From contig NZ_CP139348.1 of assembly GCF_038561965.1 (NCBI RefSeq), positions 248,001-312,000 on the forward strand: DNA of 64,000 nt, in the 5' to 3' direction. A program made the translations under genes and the position numbers. The notes under the pieces were generated by a model. That model saw only the letters and a list, made by a program, of their open reading frames with translations. It did no database searches and was not told the DNA's origin. How positions within the stretch are numbered: the first letter of the stretch is position 1; each line of letters opens with the position of its first letter. The stretch comes from Stutzerimonas stutzeri. Its GTDB lineage: Bacteria; Pseudomonadota; Gammaproteobacteria; Pseudomonadales; Pseudomonadaceae. This document shows, one piece after another, positions 1 through 7,792 of this stretch.

Positions 1-173
1 CGTTGGGGCAGGCGCAGCGGCTTTACCTCACGCGAATCGATGCGGCTCCCGAAGGTGATGCGTTCTTTCCGGCATTCGACGAAGCCGAGTGGCAGTGCGT
101 CGACAGCCAGTCGCATCCGGCCGACGGTGATGCCCCCGCCTACTGTTTCGAGACCTGGCAAAAACAGAGCTGA
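1..173 (+). CDS. folA: Dihydrofolate reductase, C-terminal part (partial)
   Basis: This is the last 56 codons of an open frame that enters from the left edge (first full codon at base 3, stop TGA at 171-173). DHFR makes tetrahydrofolate from dihydrofolate with NADPH. The visible part reads LYLTRIDA, then FFPAFD, then a final CFETWQK, which is the usual C-terminal strand arrangement of bacterial DHFR (YLT.I, then D..FP.., then F..W.R). The catalytic and NADPH-binding parts lie outside the window. Identity is also supported by context, because folA precedes the ilvD region in P. aeruginosa as I recall it. Confidence 0.85.
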   Translation, partial: LGQAQRLYLTRIDAAPEGDAFFPAFDEAEWQCVDSQSHPADGDAPAYCFETWQKQS

Positions 174-259
174 CCGGCACGCTCTTCGCTTGATCGGCGC
201 CAAACCCTTCGCGGGCCGCAGCTTCTATGCTGCCCGTCGCTGTCGTAACGAGAAATCTC

Positions 260-907
260 ATGCAACCTGACAAATCCGATGCCCCGGAAGCCGAGCGCGT
301 TGCCGCGATCTTCGTCCGCCACCCGCTGTGGGAGGACGGCCTCGCGCTGCTCACCGGCACCGCGCTGGTCGCCCTCGGTATCGCCTTCTACAGCCATGCC
401 GGGCTGCTGACTGGTGGCACCGTGGGCCTGGCCTTTCTGCTCAAGTACCTGGCGGGTTGGTCGTTCGGTCCGGCGTTCTTTCTGCTCAACCTGCCGTTCT
501 ATGCGCTGGCGATCTGGCGCATGGGCTGGCAGTTCACCCTGCGCACCGTCTGCGCGGTGGGGCTGGTCTCGCTGTTTGCTGAGCTGACGCCGCAATGGAT
601 GCGCTTCGCCGAGCTGAACGTGGTCTACGCCGCGGTGTTTGGCGGTTTCGCCATTGGTGTCGGCCTGCTGATCCTGTTCCGCCATCGCGCCAGTCTCGGC
701 GGCGTGAACATCCTTGCGCTGTTCCTGCAGGAACGCTTCGGTGTACGCGCCGGCACCTTCCAGATGGGCATCGACTCGCTGATCGTGCTGGCGGCCGTGT
801 TTGTCGTTCCTGCGGACAAGGTGGTGCTGTCGGTGCTCGGCGCCGTGGCGCTGAACCTGGTGCTGGCAATCAACCACCGCGCCGATCGCTACATGGGCGT
901 CAGCTGA
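260..907 (+). CDS. YitT-family membrane protein (DUF161-like)
   Basis: A 215-residue hydrophobic protein with about five or six membrane segments. It shows the features I associate with the YitT/DUF161 family: an early glycine-rich turn GLLTGGTVGLAFLL, a second similar GGVNILALFLQ repeat about 100 residues later, and a short hydrophilic C-terminus. No transport substrate is established for the family. An in-frame upstream start exists at 227, but the ATG at 260 (MQPDKSD) gives a more usual cytoplasmic N-terminus. The 3' end overlaps the convergent phosphoesterase gene by 8 bases, and the overlap TCAGCTGA is itself a palindrome providing both stop codons. Confidence 0.75.
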   Translation: MQPDKSDAPEAERVAAIFVRHPLWEDGLALLTGTALVALGIAFYSHAGLLTGGTVGLAFLLKYLAGWSFGPAFFLLNLPFYALAIWRMGWQFTLRTVCAVGLVSLFAELTPQWMRFAELNVVYAAVFGGFAIGVGLLILFRHRASLGGVNILALFLQERFGVRAGTFQMGIDSLIVLAAVFVVPADKVVLSVLGAVALNLVLAINHRADRYMGVS

Positions 908-1355
908 GGCTGATCAGCTCGACCTGCGCATCACCGTCGTTCAGCTCCAGCAGCGCCAGGCTGATGGGCAGGCTGAAACGCCGCGGACCAGCGCTGCCCG
1001 GATTGATGTAGAGCACGCCATCGCGCCGCTCGACCTTCGGTTTGTGCGAGTGGCCGGCAATCACCACGTCGATGCCGGCGGCGAGCGGGTCGATATCCAG
1101 CAGCTTGAGGTCATGCAGTACATGCAGGGTGAGGCCGCCGATGCGCAGGTCCAGTCGTTCCGGCAGCTCCCGCGCCCAGTCAGCCGTATCGATATTGCCG
1201 CGGATCGCCTCCAGTGGCGCGATGGCACGCAGCCCGTCGAGCACCGCCGGCTTGCCGATATCGCCGGCGTGAATGATCCGCGCGCAACCCTGCAACGCCG
1301 CCAGCGCCTCGGGGCGAAGCAGGCCGTGGGTGTCGGAGATCAGACCGATGCGCAT
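900..1355 (-). CDS. YfcE/MJ0936-family metallophosphoesterase
   Basis: A 151-residue small calcineurin-like phosphodiesterase. The metal-binding motifs are in order: SDTHG near residue 7, GDI near 31, GNID near 54 and GHSHKP near 101, and the product ends in NPGSAGPRR, typical of YfcE. Members hydrolyse phosphodiester model substrates; the cellular substrate is not known. It is cytoplasmic, with no signal peptide. It converges with and slightly overlaps the YitT-like gene. The next gene downstream of its start reads divergently. Confidence 0.85.
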   Translation of the reverse strand: MRIGLISDTHGLLRPEALAALQGCARIIHAGDIGKPAVLDGLRAIAPLEAIRGNIDTADWARELPERLDLRIGGLTLHVLHDLKLLDIDPLAAGIDVVIAGHSHKPKVERRDGVLYINPGSAGPRRFSLPISLALLELNDGDAQVELISLS

Positions 1356-1452
1356 GCCGGGTTTCCTTGAAAAGACGTCGATGGTTCATCCGACCCTTGG
1401 CCGACCGCTGTGGTTGCGGCAGGCTTGGGACGTTCGGGACGAGGAGTCTGGC

Positions 1453-2571
1453 ATGGATCGAGTGGATTGCGTGGTGGTGGGCGCCGGGGTGGTCGGGCTG
1501 GCCGTGGCGCGCGCACTGGCGCTGACTGGGCGTGAGGTATTGGTGCTGGAAGCCGAGGCGGCCTTCGGCACCGCCACCAGTGCACGCAACAGCGAGGTCA
1601 TCCATGCCGGCATCTACTACCCGCAGGGCTCGCTCAAGGGCCGGCTGTGCGTCGCCGGGCGGCGATTGCTGTACGACTTCTGCGAGAGCCACGGCGTGGC
1701 CCATCGGCGCTGCGGGAAGCTGATCGTCGCCACCGAGGACTCACAACTGGATGGGCTCGACCGGCTGCAGGCCCATGCCCTGAGCAATGGCGTCGAGGAT
1801 CTGCAACGGCTCGATGCTGCCGCCCTCAGGGCGTTGGAGCCGCAGCTGCATGCCGTGGCCGGGCTGCTCTCGCCAAGCACCGGCATCATCGACAGCCATG
1901 CGCTGATGCTGGCATTGCTGGGCGATGCCGAGCGGCAGGGCGCGGTACTGGCTTTGAACGCGCCGGTAACGGCGATCAACGTCGGCAGCGCAGGCTTGCA
2001 GGTCGAGGTGGGCGGCGCCGATCCGCTGCAGCTACTGGCCCGCACCGTGGTGAATTGCGCCGGGCATGGTGCGCCCGTCCTCGCCGCACACACCGCCGGG
2101 TTGGCCCCGGCGGCGCGGCCGCGGCAGTTCTTCGCCAAGGGCAGCTACTTCAGCCTGGCCGGGCGTACGCCGTTTCGCCATCTGGTCTATCCGCTGCCGG
2201 AACCGGGCGGCCTGGGCGTGCACCTGACACTGGATATGGCCGGCCAGGCGCGTTTCGGCCCGGATGTGCAGTGGGTCGATGGGCTGGACTACCGCATCGA
2301 GCCCGAACGGGCCGATGGCTTCTACGCGGCGATCCGCCGCTACTGGCCGGGGCTGCCGGACGATTCGCTGCACCCGGCCTACACCGGCATCCGCCCGAAG
2401 ATCAGCGGGCCCGGCGAGGCGGCCGCAGACTTTCGCATCGATGGCCCGGCGCAGCACGGTATCGCCGGCCTGGTGAACCTGTTCGGCATCGAATCGCCGG
2501 GCCTGACCGCCTGCCTGGCGATTGCCGAACATGTTCGTGGGCTGGTCGAGGTAGACCCGCTGGCGACCTGA
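1453..2571 (+). CDS. FAD-dependent oxidoreductase, L-2-hydroxyglutarate oxidase-like
   Basis: A 372-residue DAO-superfamily flavoprotein. The N-terminus has the dinucleotide-binding fold VVVGAGVVGLAVARAL at residues 6-21 and the acidic end of strand two (LVLEAE). The segment TSARNSEVIHAGIYYPQGSLK is characteristic of the LhgO/YgaF branch, and the C-terminus has YTGIRPK followed by GIESPGLTACLAIA. By family it probably oxidises L-2-hydroxyglutarate or a related hydroxy acid and passes electrons to the quinone pool; this is inferred. The frame is open from 1273, but the ATG at 1453 places the Rossmann motif at the correct distance from the N-terminus and avoids overlap with the divergent gene. 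Confidence 0.8.
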   Translation: MDRVDCVVVGAGVVGLAVARALALTGREVLVLEAEAAFGTATSARNSEVIHAGIYYPQGSLKGRLCVAGRRLLYDFCESHGVAHRRCGKLIVATEDSQLDGLDRLQAHALSNGVEDLQRLDAAALRALEPQLHAVAGLLSPSTGIIDSHALMLALLGDAERQGAVLALNAPVTAINVGSAGLQVEVGGADPLQLLARTVVNCAGHGAPVLAAHTAGLAPAARPRQFFAKGSYFSLAGRTPFRHLVYPLPEPGGLGVHLTLDMAGQARFGPDVQWVDGLDYRIEPERADGFYAAIRRYWPGLPDDSLHPAYTGIRPKISGPGEAAADFRIDGPAQHGIAGLVNLFGIESPGLTACLAIAEHVRGLVEVDPLAT

Positions 2572-2669
2572 TCACGGGTGTCGCACCCATGTTGCGACCC
2601 GCCCTGGTGGGTAGCACACTGCGGCTCGCCGTGATCCGGACGGCCCCGATTGCTGCAAAAGGAATATGC

Positions 2670-4403
2670 ATGGAACAGACAGGCGAAGCCCGCCCACTGA
2701 AGGTCTACCTGGCGGTCGGGTTGCTGCAGGGTTTGGTCCTTTGGGCGGCCAGTGAGGCGTGGCCGCACGCGGCTGGCTGGCGTGTGCTGTGCTCGGCACT
2801 GCTGGCCTTCAGCGTGATTGGCGGTTGGCAGTTGCAGCTTCTGTGGGGTGGTCTGCGCGAGGCTGGGCGCTGGCGCCTGGTGCTGCCCGCCGCGCTGCTT
2901 CCTGCGGTGCTTGCTGGCGGCCTTGCACTGCAGTTCGACCAGCCGCGTTGGTATTACCTGGGTGAATCCGTCGGCACCCTGCTGCTCTGGGGCAACCTCG
3001 TTCTAGCCTATGTGCTGACACCCTTCATCCAGGCGCGGGATGCAGGCCATCGCTGGCGTGTCGACTACGCCGCCTTGTACCGGCACGCCATCAACAACGG
3101 CCTGCTGCTGTTCATGGCACTGCTCATGCTGGCGGCGTTCTGGCTGCTGATCTGGCTCTGGGCCGGCTTGTTCAAGCTGGTCGGGATCGGCATCTTCGCA
3201 ACGCTCTTCGAGTCTTCGGGTTTCATCTGGGTTGCCAGTGCGGCGGTCGTCGCCATCGGCCTGTGGATCGGACTTGAGCGCGGCCAGGTGGTCGATGCGC
3301 TGCGAAATGTGCTGCAAGCCATGTGTCGGTTCCTGCTACCGCTGACGGTGCTGATCCTGCTGCTGTTCGTGGTGTGCTTGCCATTTACCGGCTTGCAGCC
3401 GTTGTGGGAAACACGCCACGCGACACCGATCCTGTTGGCCATGGTATTTGCCCATGTCGCACTGCTGAACGGTGTGGTTCAGGATGGCAGGCAAGCGGTG
3501 CATTACCCACGTGGGCTGCGCGTGCTGGTCGATGCCAGCTCATTGTGTCTGCCGCTGCTGGCAGGCCTTGCGGTCTACGCACTCTGGTTGCGGATCGGCC
3601 AGTACGGGCTCACGCCGGACCGCGTCGTGGCGGCCGGAGCGACGCTGGTTGCCTTGCTCCATGCGTTGGCGTTGATGGTTGCCGTCGCGCGACCCGGCAA
3701 TGGCTGGCTGGCCGGGTTGCGCCAGAGCAACCCCGTGCTGGCGCTGGTTTCGGTGTCGCTGTTGCTGCTCATGTATTTTCCGCCGCTGAGCCCGCTGCAA
3801 CTCAGCGCGGCCAACCAGTACCAGCGCCTGCTCGACGAGCAGGTGCCGGCAGAGCGCACTGATCTCGGCGCATTGCGCTTTCAGCTGGGCGAGCCCGGCC
3901 GAGACTACCTGGAAAAACTGCGGCAGCGCCTTGCCGGGCCTGCTGTCCAAGCCGCACGAAGGGAGCAACTGCAGGCAGACCTGCAACGGCTAGACCGGGC
4001 CGAAAACTATTGGAATTGGCGGCATGAACACGAGATGGCCAATTCCGCTCCCGTGCCGTGGATCGGTGAGCCTGTTGAGGATGCTGACGGTGCACTGGCG
4101 CAGGCCATTGCGTCGCAGGGCTGTGACGGAGATTGCGCCCTGTTTGCCGTCGACCTGGATGAAGATCACCAGCCCGAGGTGCTCTTGTTGCGCGGTGCGC
4201 GGCCGCGGGTCGTAACGGTGCTGGGGCGTGGCGCGACCGGTGGCTGGCGATGGATCGGCCACCTGCGCACGACCGATCAGCAAACGCTCGACGGCGAGAC
4301 GCTCAAGCAGCAGATCGAACGTGGCGCTTTGCAGGTGGTAGCGCCGCGCTTCAAAGCGCTGGAAATCGACGGCATACGGCTGGAGCCGGCGATTACCGAA
4401 TAG
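2670..4403 (+). CDS. DUF4153-type polytopic membrane protein
   Basis: A 577-residue protein: about ten to twelve predicted membrane segments fill residues 12-400, followed by a roughly 170-residue soluble C-terminal part (RLLDEQVPAERTDLGALRF onward). The membrane half resembles DUF4153 proteins, whose function is unknown. The start ATG at 2670 follows an AAAAGGA ribosome-binding sequence. The frame is open far upstream because of GC-rich coding shadow, so that extension should not be used. The soluble tail contains D-rich segments (DGDCALFAVDLDEDHQPE) that could bind a cation. A strong bidirectional terminator follows immediately. Confidence 0.7.
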   Translation: MEQTGEARPLKVYLAVGLLQGLVLWAASEAWPHAAGWRVLCSALLAFSVIGGWQLQLLWGGLREAGRWRLVLPAALLPAVLAGGLALQFDQPRWYYLGESVGTLLLWGNLVLAYVLTPFIQARDAGHRWRVDYAALYRHAINNGLLLFMALLMLAAFWLLIWLWAGLFKLVGIGIFATLFESSGFIWVASAAVVAIGLWIGLERGQVVDALRNVLQAMCRFLLPLTVLILLLFVVCLPFTGLQPLWETRHATPILLAMVFAHVALLNGVVQDGRQAVHYPRGLRVLVDASSLCLPLLAGLAVYALWLRIGQYGLTPDRVVAAGATLVALLHALALMVAVARPGNGWLAGLRQSNPVLALVSVSLLLLMYFPPLSPLQLSAANQYQRLLDEQVPAERTDLGALRFQLGEPGRDYLEKLRQRLAGPAVQAARREQLQADLQRLDRAENYWNWRHEHEMANSAPVPWIGEPVEDADGALAQAIASQGCDGDCALFAVDLDEDHQPEVLLLRGARPRVVTVLGRGATGGWRWIGHLRTTDQQTLDGETLKQQIERGALQVVAPRFKALEIDGIRLEPAITE

Positions 4404-4416
4404 CCTGATGAGCATG

Positions 4417-4447
4417 AAAAAGCCCGACGCGAAGGTCGGGCTTTTCA
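4417..4447. terminator. Bidirectional intrinsic terminator between DUF4153 gene and ilvD
   Basis: The inverted repeat AAAAAGCCCGAC / GTCGGGCTTTT with a 6-base loop gives a GC stem flanked by A- and T-runs on both strands. It can therefore end transcription of both convergent genes. Confidence 0.9.
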
Positions 4448-4470
4448 TTTACAGCGAGCACGCCTGACGA

Positions 4471-6309
4471 TTAGCCGTCCAGCATCGCCTTGTTGCGCAC
4501 CGCGCCCTTGTCGGCGCTGGTGGCGAGCAGGGCGTAGGCCTTGAGCGCCGTGGACACCTTGCGGGTGCGCGGCTGAGCGGGCTTCCAGCCTTTCTTGTCC
4601 TGCTCGATGCGGCGGTGGGACAGCTCTTCATCGCTGACCTGCAGCTGGATGCTGCGGTTGGGGATGTCGATCAGCACCTTGTCGCCGTCTTGTACCAGAC
4701 CGATGGCGCCGCCCGCAGCCGCTTCCGGCGAGGCATGGCCGATGGACAGGCCCGAGGTGCCGCCGGAGAAGCGGCCGTCGGTGAGCAGGGCGCAGTCCTT
4801 GCCCAAGCCTTTGGACTTCAGGTACGAGGTCGGGTAGAGCATTTCCTGCATGCCCGGGCCGCCTTTCGGGCCTTCGTAGCGAATGATGACGATGTCGCCA
4901 GCCTTCACTTCGTCGTTGAGGATGCCTTTCACGGCGCTGTCCTGGCTTTCGAAGATCTTTGCGTTGCCTTCGAAGACGTGGATCGATTCGTCGACGCCGG
5001 CGGTCTTCACCACGCAGCCATCAAGGGCGATGTTGCCGTAGAGCACCGCCAGGCCGCCTTCCTGGGAATAGGCGTGCTCGACGCTGCGGATACAGCCGTT
5101 CTCGCGATCGTCATCCAGGCTGTCCCAACGGGTCGACTGGCTGAATGCAGTCTGCGTCGGGATGCCGGCTGGGCCAGCCTTGAAGAAGGTATGGACCGCC
5201 TCGTCCTGGGTCTGGGTGATGTCCCACTGGGCAATGCCTTCAGCCAGCGTCCGGCTATGCACGGTCGGCACGTCGGTGTGCAGCAGGCCGCCACGGGCCA
5301 GTTCGCCGAGGATGGAGAAGATGCCGCCGGCGCGGTGCACGTCTTCCATGTGGTACTTCTGAATGTTCGGCGCAACCTTGCACAGCTGCGGCACCTTGCG
5401 CGACAGCGCGTCGATGGCGCGCAGGTCGAAATCAATCTCGGCCTCCTGGGCGGCGGCCAGCAGGTGCAGGATGGTGTTGGTCGAGCCGCCCATGGCGATG
5501 TCCAGGGTCATGGCGTTCTCGAACGCACGGCGGCTGGCGATGTTGCGCGGCAGCACCGACTCGTCGCCCTCGCCGTAGTAGCGCTGACACAGCTCGACGA
5601 CGGTACGGCCGGCGCGCAGGAACAGCTGCTCGCGGTCGCTGTGGGTCGCCAGGGTCGATCCGTTGCCGGGCAGGGCCAGGCCCAACGCTTCGGCCAGGCA
5701 GTTCATCGAGTTGGCGGTGAACATGCCGGAGCAGCTGCCGCAGGTCGGGCAGGCGCTGCGCTCGTATTCGGCGACCTTCTCGTCGGAGGCGCTTTCATCG
5801 GCAGCGATGACCATGGCGTCAACCAGATCCAGGCCATGGCTGGCCAGCTTGGTCTTGCCGGCTTCCATCGGGCCACCGGAGACGAACACCACCGGAATGT
5901 TCAGGCGCAGAGCGGCCATCAGCATGCCGGGGGTTATCTTGTCGCAGTTGGAGATGCAGACGATGGCGTCGGCACAATGCGCGTTGACCATGTACTCCAC
6001 CGAGTCGGCGATGATCTCGCGCGATGGCAGCGAATAGAGCATGCCGTCGTGGCCCATGGCGATGCCGTCATCGACCGCGATTGTGTTGAATTCCTTGGCG
6101 ACGCCGCCGTGCCTCTCGATCTCGCGGGCGACCAGCTGGCCGAGGTCCTTCAGGTGTACGTGACCGGGCACGAACTGGGTGAAGGAGTTGGCGATGGCGA
6201 TGATCGGCTTCTTGAAGTCTTCGTCCTTCATGCCGGTGGCGCGCCACAGCGCGCGGGCACCGGCCATGTTGCGGCCGTGCGTGGAGGTTTTCGAACGGTA
6301 ATCGGGCAT
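4471..6309 (-). CDS. ilvD: Dihydroxy-acid dehydratase
   Basis: A 612-residue enzyme of branched-chain amino acid synthesis that dehydrates 2,3-dihydroxy-isovalerate and 2,3-dihydroxy-3-methylvalerate to the 2-keto acids. Diagnostic segments are present: NSFTQFVPGHVHL near residue 42, ISNCDKITPGM near 120 (one cluster cysteine), the iron-sulfur segment CPTCGSCSGMFTANSMNCL near 192, YEGPKGGPGM and DGRFSGGTSGLSIGH near the C-terminus. Length matches the long E. coli/Pseudomonas form. The start MPDYRSKTSTHGRNMAG is the usual N-terminus. It is a single-gene unit ending at the shared terminator. Confidence 0.97.
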   Translation of the reverse strand: MPDYRSKTSTHGRNMAGARALWRATGMKDEDFKKPIIAIANSFTQFVPGHVHLKDLGQLVAREIERHGGVAKEFNTIAVDDGIAMGHDGMLYSLPSREIIADSVEYMVNAHCADAIVCISNCDKITPGMLMAALRLNIPVVFVSGGPMEAGKTKLASHGLDLVDAMVIAADESASDEKVAEYERSACPTCGSCSGMFTANSMNCLAEALGLALPGNGSTLATHSDREQLFLRAGRTVVELCQRYYGEGDESVLPRNIASRRAFENAMTLDIAMGGSTNTILHLLAAAQEAEIDFDLRAIDALSRKVPQLCKVAPNIQKYHMEDVHRAGGIFSILGELARGGLLHTDVPTVHSRTLAEGIAQWDITQTQDEAVHTFFKAGPAGIPTQTAFSQSTRWDSLDDDRENGCIRSVEHAYSQEGGLAVLYGNIALDGCVVKTAGVDESIHVFEGNAKIFESQDSAVKGILNDEVKAGDIVIIRYEGPKGGPGMQEMLYPTSYLKSKGLGKDCALLTDGRFSGGTSGLSIGHASPEAAAGGAIGLVQDGDKVLIDIPNRSIQLQVSDEELSHRRIEQDKKGWKPAQPRTRKVSTALKAYALLATSADKGAVRNKAMLDG

Positions 6310-6814
6310 GACGGTTCCTGCGGCTGATCAGGTAATCAAAGGTATGCGTATGGTGAGCAACGCCTGTGCCGGATGCAACGGAGGGTGAACCGTGCGTTCG
6401 GAAGGGGCCGGGTCGAGGCGGGGTAGCCGCTCGTAGGGCCTGGGCTCAGGGTCCGCCGTGAGGTGAATGGCGAGATATCACCGATTCTACGCGCCTTCCT
6501 CGGCTCGGGCCAGGCGGGACGATTGGCGGTCTCGCGCTAACCCTCGGCGTTGCTGGCTTGCGCCGCTCCGGCGGGCTACGAGGCCCATATTCAAGACAGC
6601 TCATTGTGCGTCAACCGCCGGTCCGCTCGACTGGCGGGTAGATACTCGCTCGCTAAAGTCCAACCTCGACCGTTTCGCTGGTGGCCGCACCTTTTCGCCT
6701 GTGCTGCTGACCAATGAGCGGTCGCCTCACCACCAATTGTCCGTTGTGCGCGGTAACGGGCAGCACTTGCGTGGCGGGGCGTCCTTATACCAACGATAAG
6801 AACGAGGAATGCAG
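6310..6814. other. Roughly 500-base intergenic stretch with no convincing gene
   Basis: The divergent start regions of ilvD and the cutinase gene lie here. I see no tRNA, terminator, recognisable transposon end or family-like protein. The short frames are rich in Arg, Ser and Pro, as expected from GC-rich noncoding DNA. The last 15 bases (AACGAGG and spacer) form the ribosome-binding site of the cutinase gene. The stretch may be the edge of an insertion between ilvD and rlmI, which are neighbours in P. aeruginosa as I recall. Confidence 0.5.
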
Positions 6815-7663
6815 ATGCATAGAATCACGCTTGGATACCTGGGCGCCGCCGCTGTGGTGGCGTTGTCCGCCTCCGCCGTCGCAGCCCCCTTGCCGGATAC
6901 GACCGGTACGCCGTTCCCCTCCGTGTCGAGCTTCGACAGTTCCGGTCCTTACGCCGTTACCAGTCAGAGCGAAGGCCCGAGTTGCCGCGTCTACCGGCCG
7001 CGCACGCTCGGCCAGAACGGTGTCAGACACCCGGTCATCCTCTGGGGTAACGGCACTGGCACCGGGCCGACAACCTATTCCAGGCTGCTGACCCATTGGG
7101 CCAGCCACGGCTTCGTGGTGGCCGCGGCAGAAACCTCCAACGCCGGGACCGGGCGGGAAATGCTGGCCTGTCTGGATTATCTGGTGCAGGAAAGCAACCG
7201 CACTTACGGTACCTACGTTGGCGTGCTGAACACCGGGCGGGTTGCTACGTCGGGCCATTCCCAGGGTGGCGGTGGGTCGATCATGGCTGGGCAGGACGAT
7301 CGCGTACGGGTCACTGCACCGATCCAGCCTTATACGATCGGGCTCGGCCACAACCCGGCATCGCAGCGCAACCAGCGTGGGCCGATGTTCCTCATGTCCG
7401 GCGGCGGCGACACGATCGCCATTCCCTATCTGAACGCTCAGCCGGTCTACAGCCGGGTGAACGTGCCGATCTTCTGGGGCGAGCGGCGCTATGTCAGTCA
7501 CTTCGAGCCGGTTGGCAACGGCGGCGAATACCGTGGGCCGACGACAGCGTGGTTCCGCTATCACCTGATGGACGACGAAAGTGCGCGCGGCACCTTCTAT
7601 GGCCGTCTCTGCCGCTTGTGCAGCAGCGTGCTTTGGAGCGTGCAGCGCAAGGGTATCGAGTAA
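6815..7663 (+). CDS. Secreted cutinase / polyester hydrolase (P. mendocina type)
   Basis: A 282-residue alpha/beta hydrolase with a Sec signal peptide (residues 1-23, cleavage AVA|APLP) and a 259-residue mature domain. It is very close to the remembered sequence of Pseudomonas mendocina cutinase, sharing APLPDT at the mature N-terminus, GPSCR.YRPR, HPVILWGNGTG and HWASHGFVVAAAETSNAGTG. The triad is Ser149 in GHSQGGGGS, Asp199 in GGGDTIA and His229 in YVSHFEP. Subtracting the 23-residue signal gives 126, 176 and 206, the positions reported for P. mendocina cutinase. That enzyme hydrolyses cutin, short-chain esters and synthetic polyesters including PET; activity here is inferred. The ATG at 6815 is preferred over 6809 because GAGG then sits 7 bases upstream. 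A terminator follows, so it is monocistronic. Confidence 0.93.
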   Translation: MHRITLGYLGAAAVVALSASAVAAPLPDTTGTPFPSVSSFDSSGPYAVTSQSEGPSCRVYRPRTLGQNGVRHPVILWGNGTGTGPTTYSRLLTHWASHGFVVAAAETSNAGTGREMLACLDYLVQESNRTYGTYVGVLNTGRVATSGHSQGGGGSIMAGQDDRVRVTAPIQPYTIGLGHNPASQRNQRGPMFLMSGGGDTIAIPYLNAQPVYSRVNVPIFWGERRYVSHFEPVGNGGEYRGPTTAWFRYHLMDDESARGTFYGRLCRLCSSVLWSVQRKGIE

Positions 7664-7692
7664 AGCAGGACGGGCGCCTATCAGCGCTTGAT

Positions 7693-7724
7693 GACAAGGC
7701 GGCAGGTGGGCCTGCCGCCTTGTC
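7693..7724 (+). terminator. Strong hairpin after the cutinase gene
   Basis: A perfect 14-bp inverted repeat (GACAAGGCGGCAGG / CCTGCCGCCTTGTC) with loop TGGG lies 30 bases after the cutinase stop. The T-rich tail is short and interrupted (TTGTC), so it may act as a terminator or as a 3' stabiliser. Confidence 0.75.
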
Positions 7725-7792
7725 TTGTCACACTGCGGATTTCGATAAACAAGCGGCTTGAATGCTGTTACCGGCATCCGCTGCCGCTCTGA

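Noticed and set aside
4615..6327. Long open frame of about 570 codons opposite ilvD
   Set aside because: It is antisense to a fully conserved ilvD, its translation is Ala/Gly/His/Val-rich with no family motifs, and GC-rich third positions make such frames common.
6467..6799. 110-codon frame in the gap before the cutinase gene
   Set aside because: Arg/Ser-rich low-information translation, no ribosome-binding site, and it ends inside the cutinase leader.
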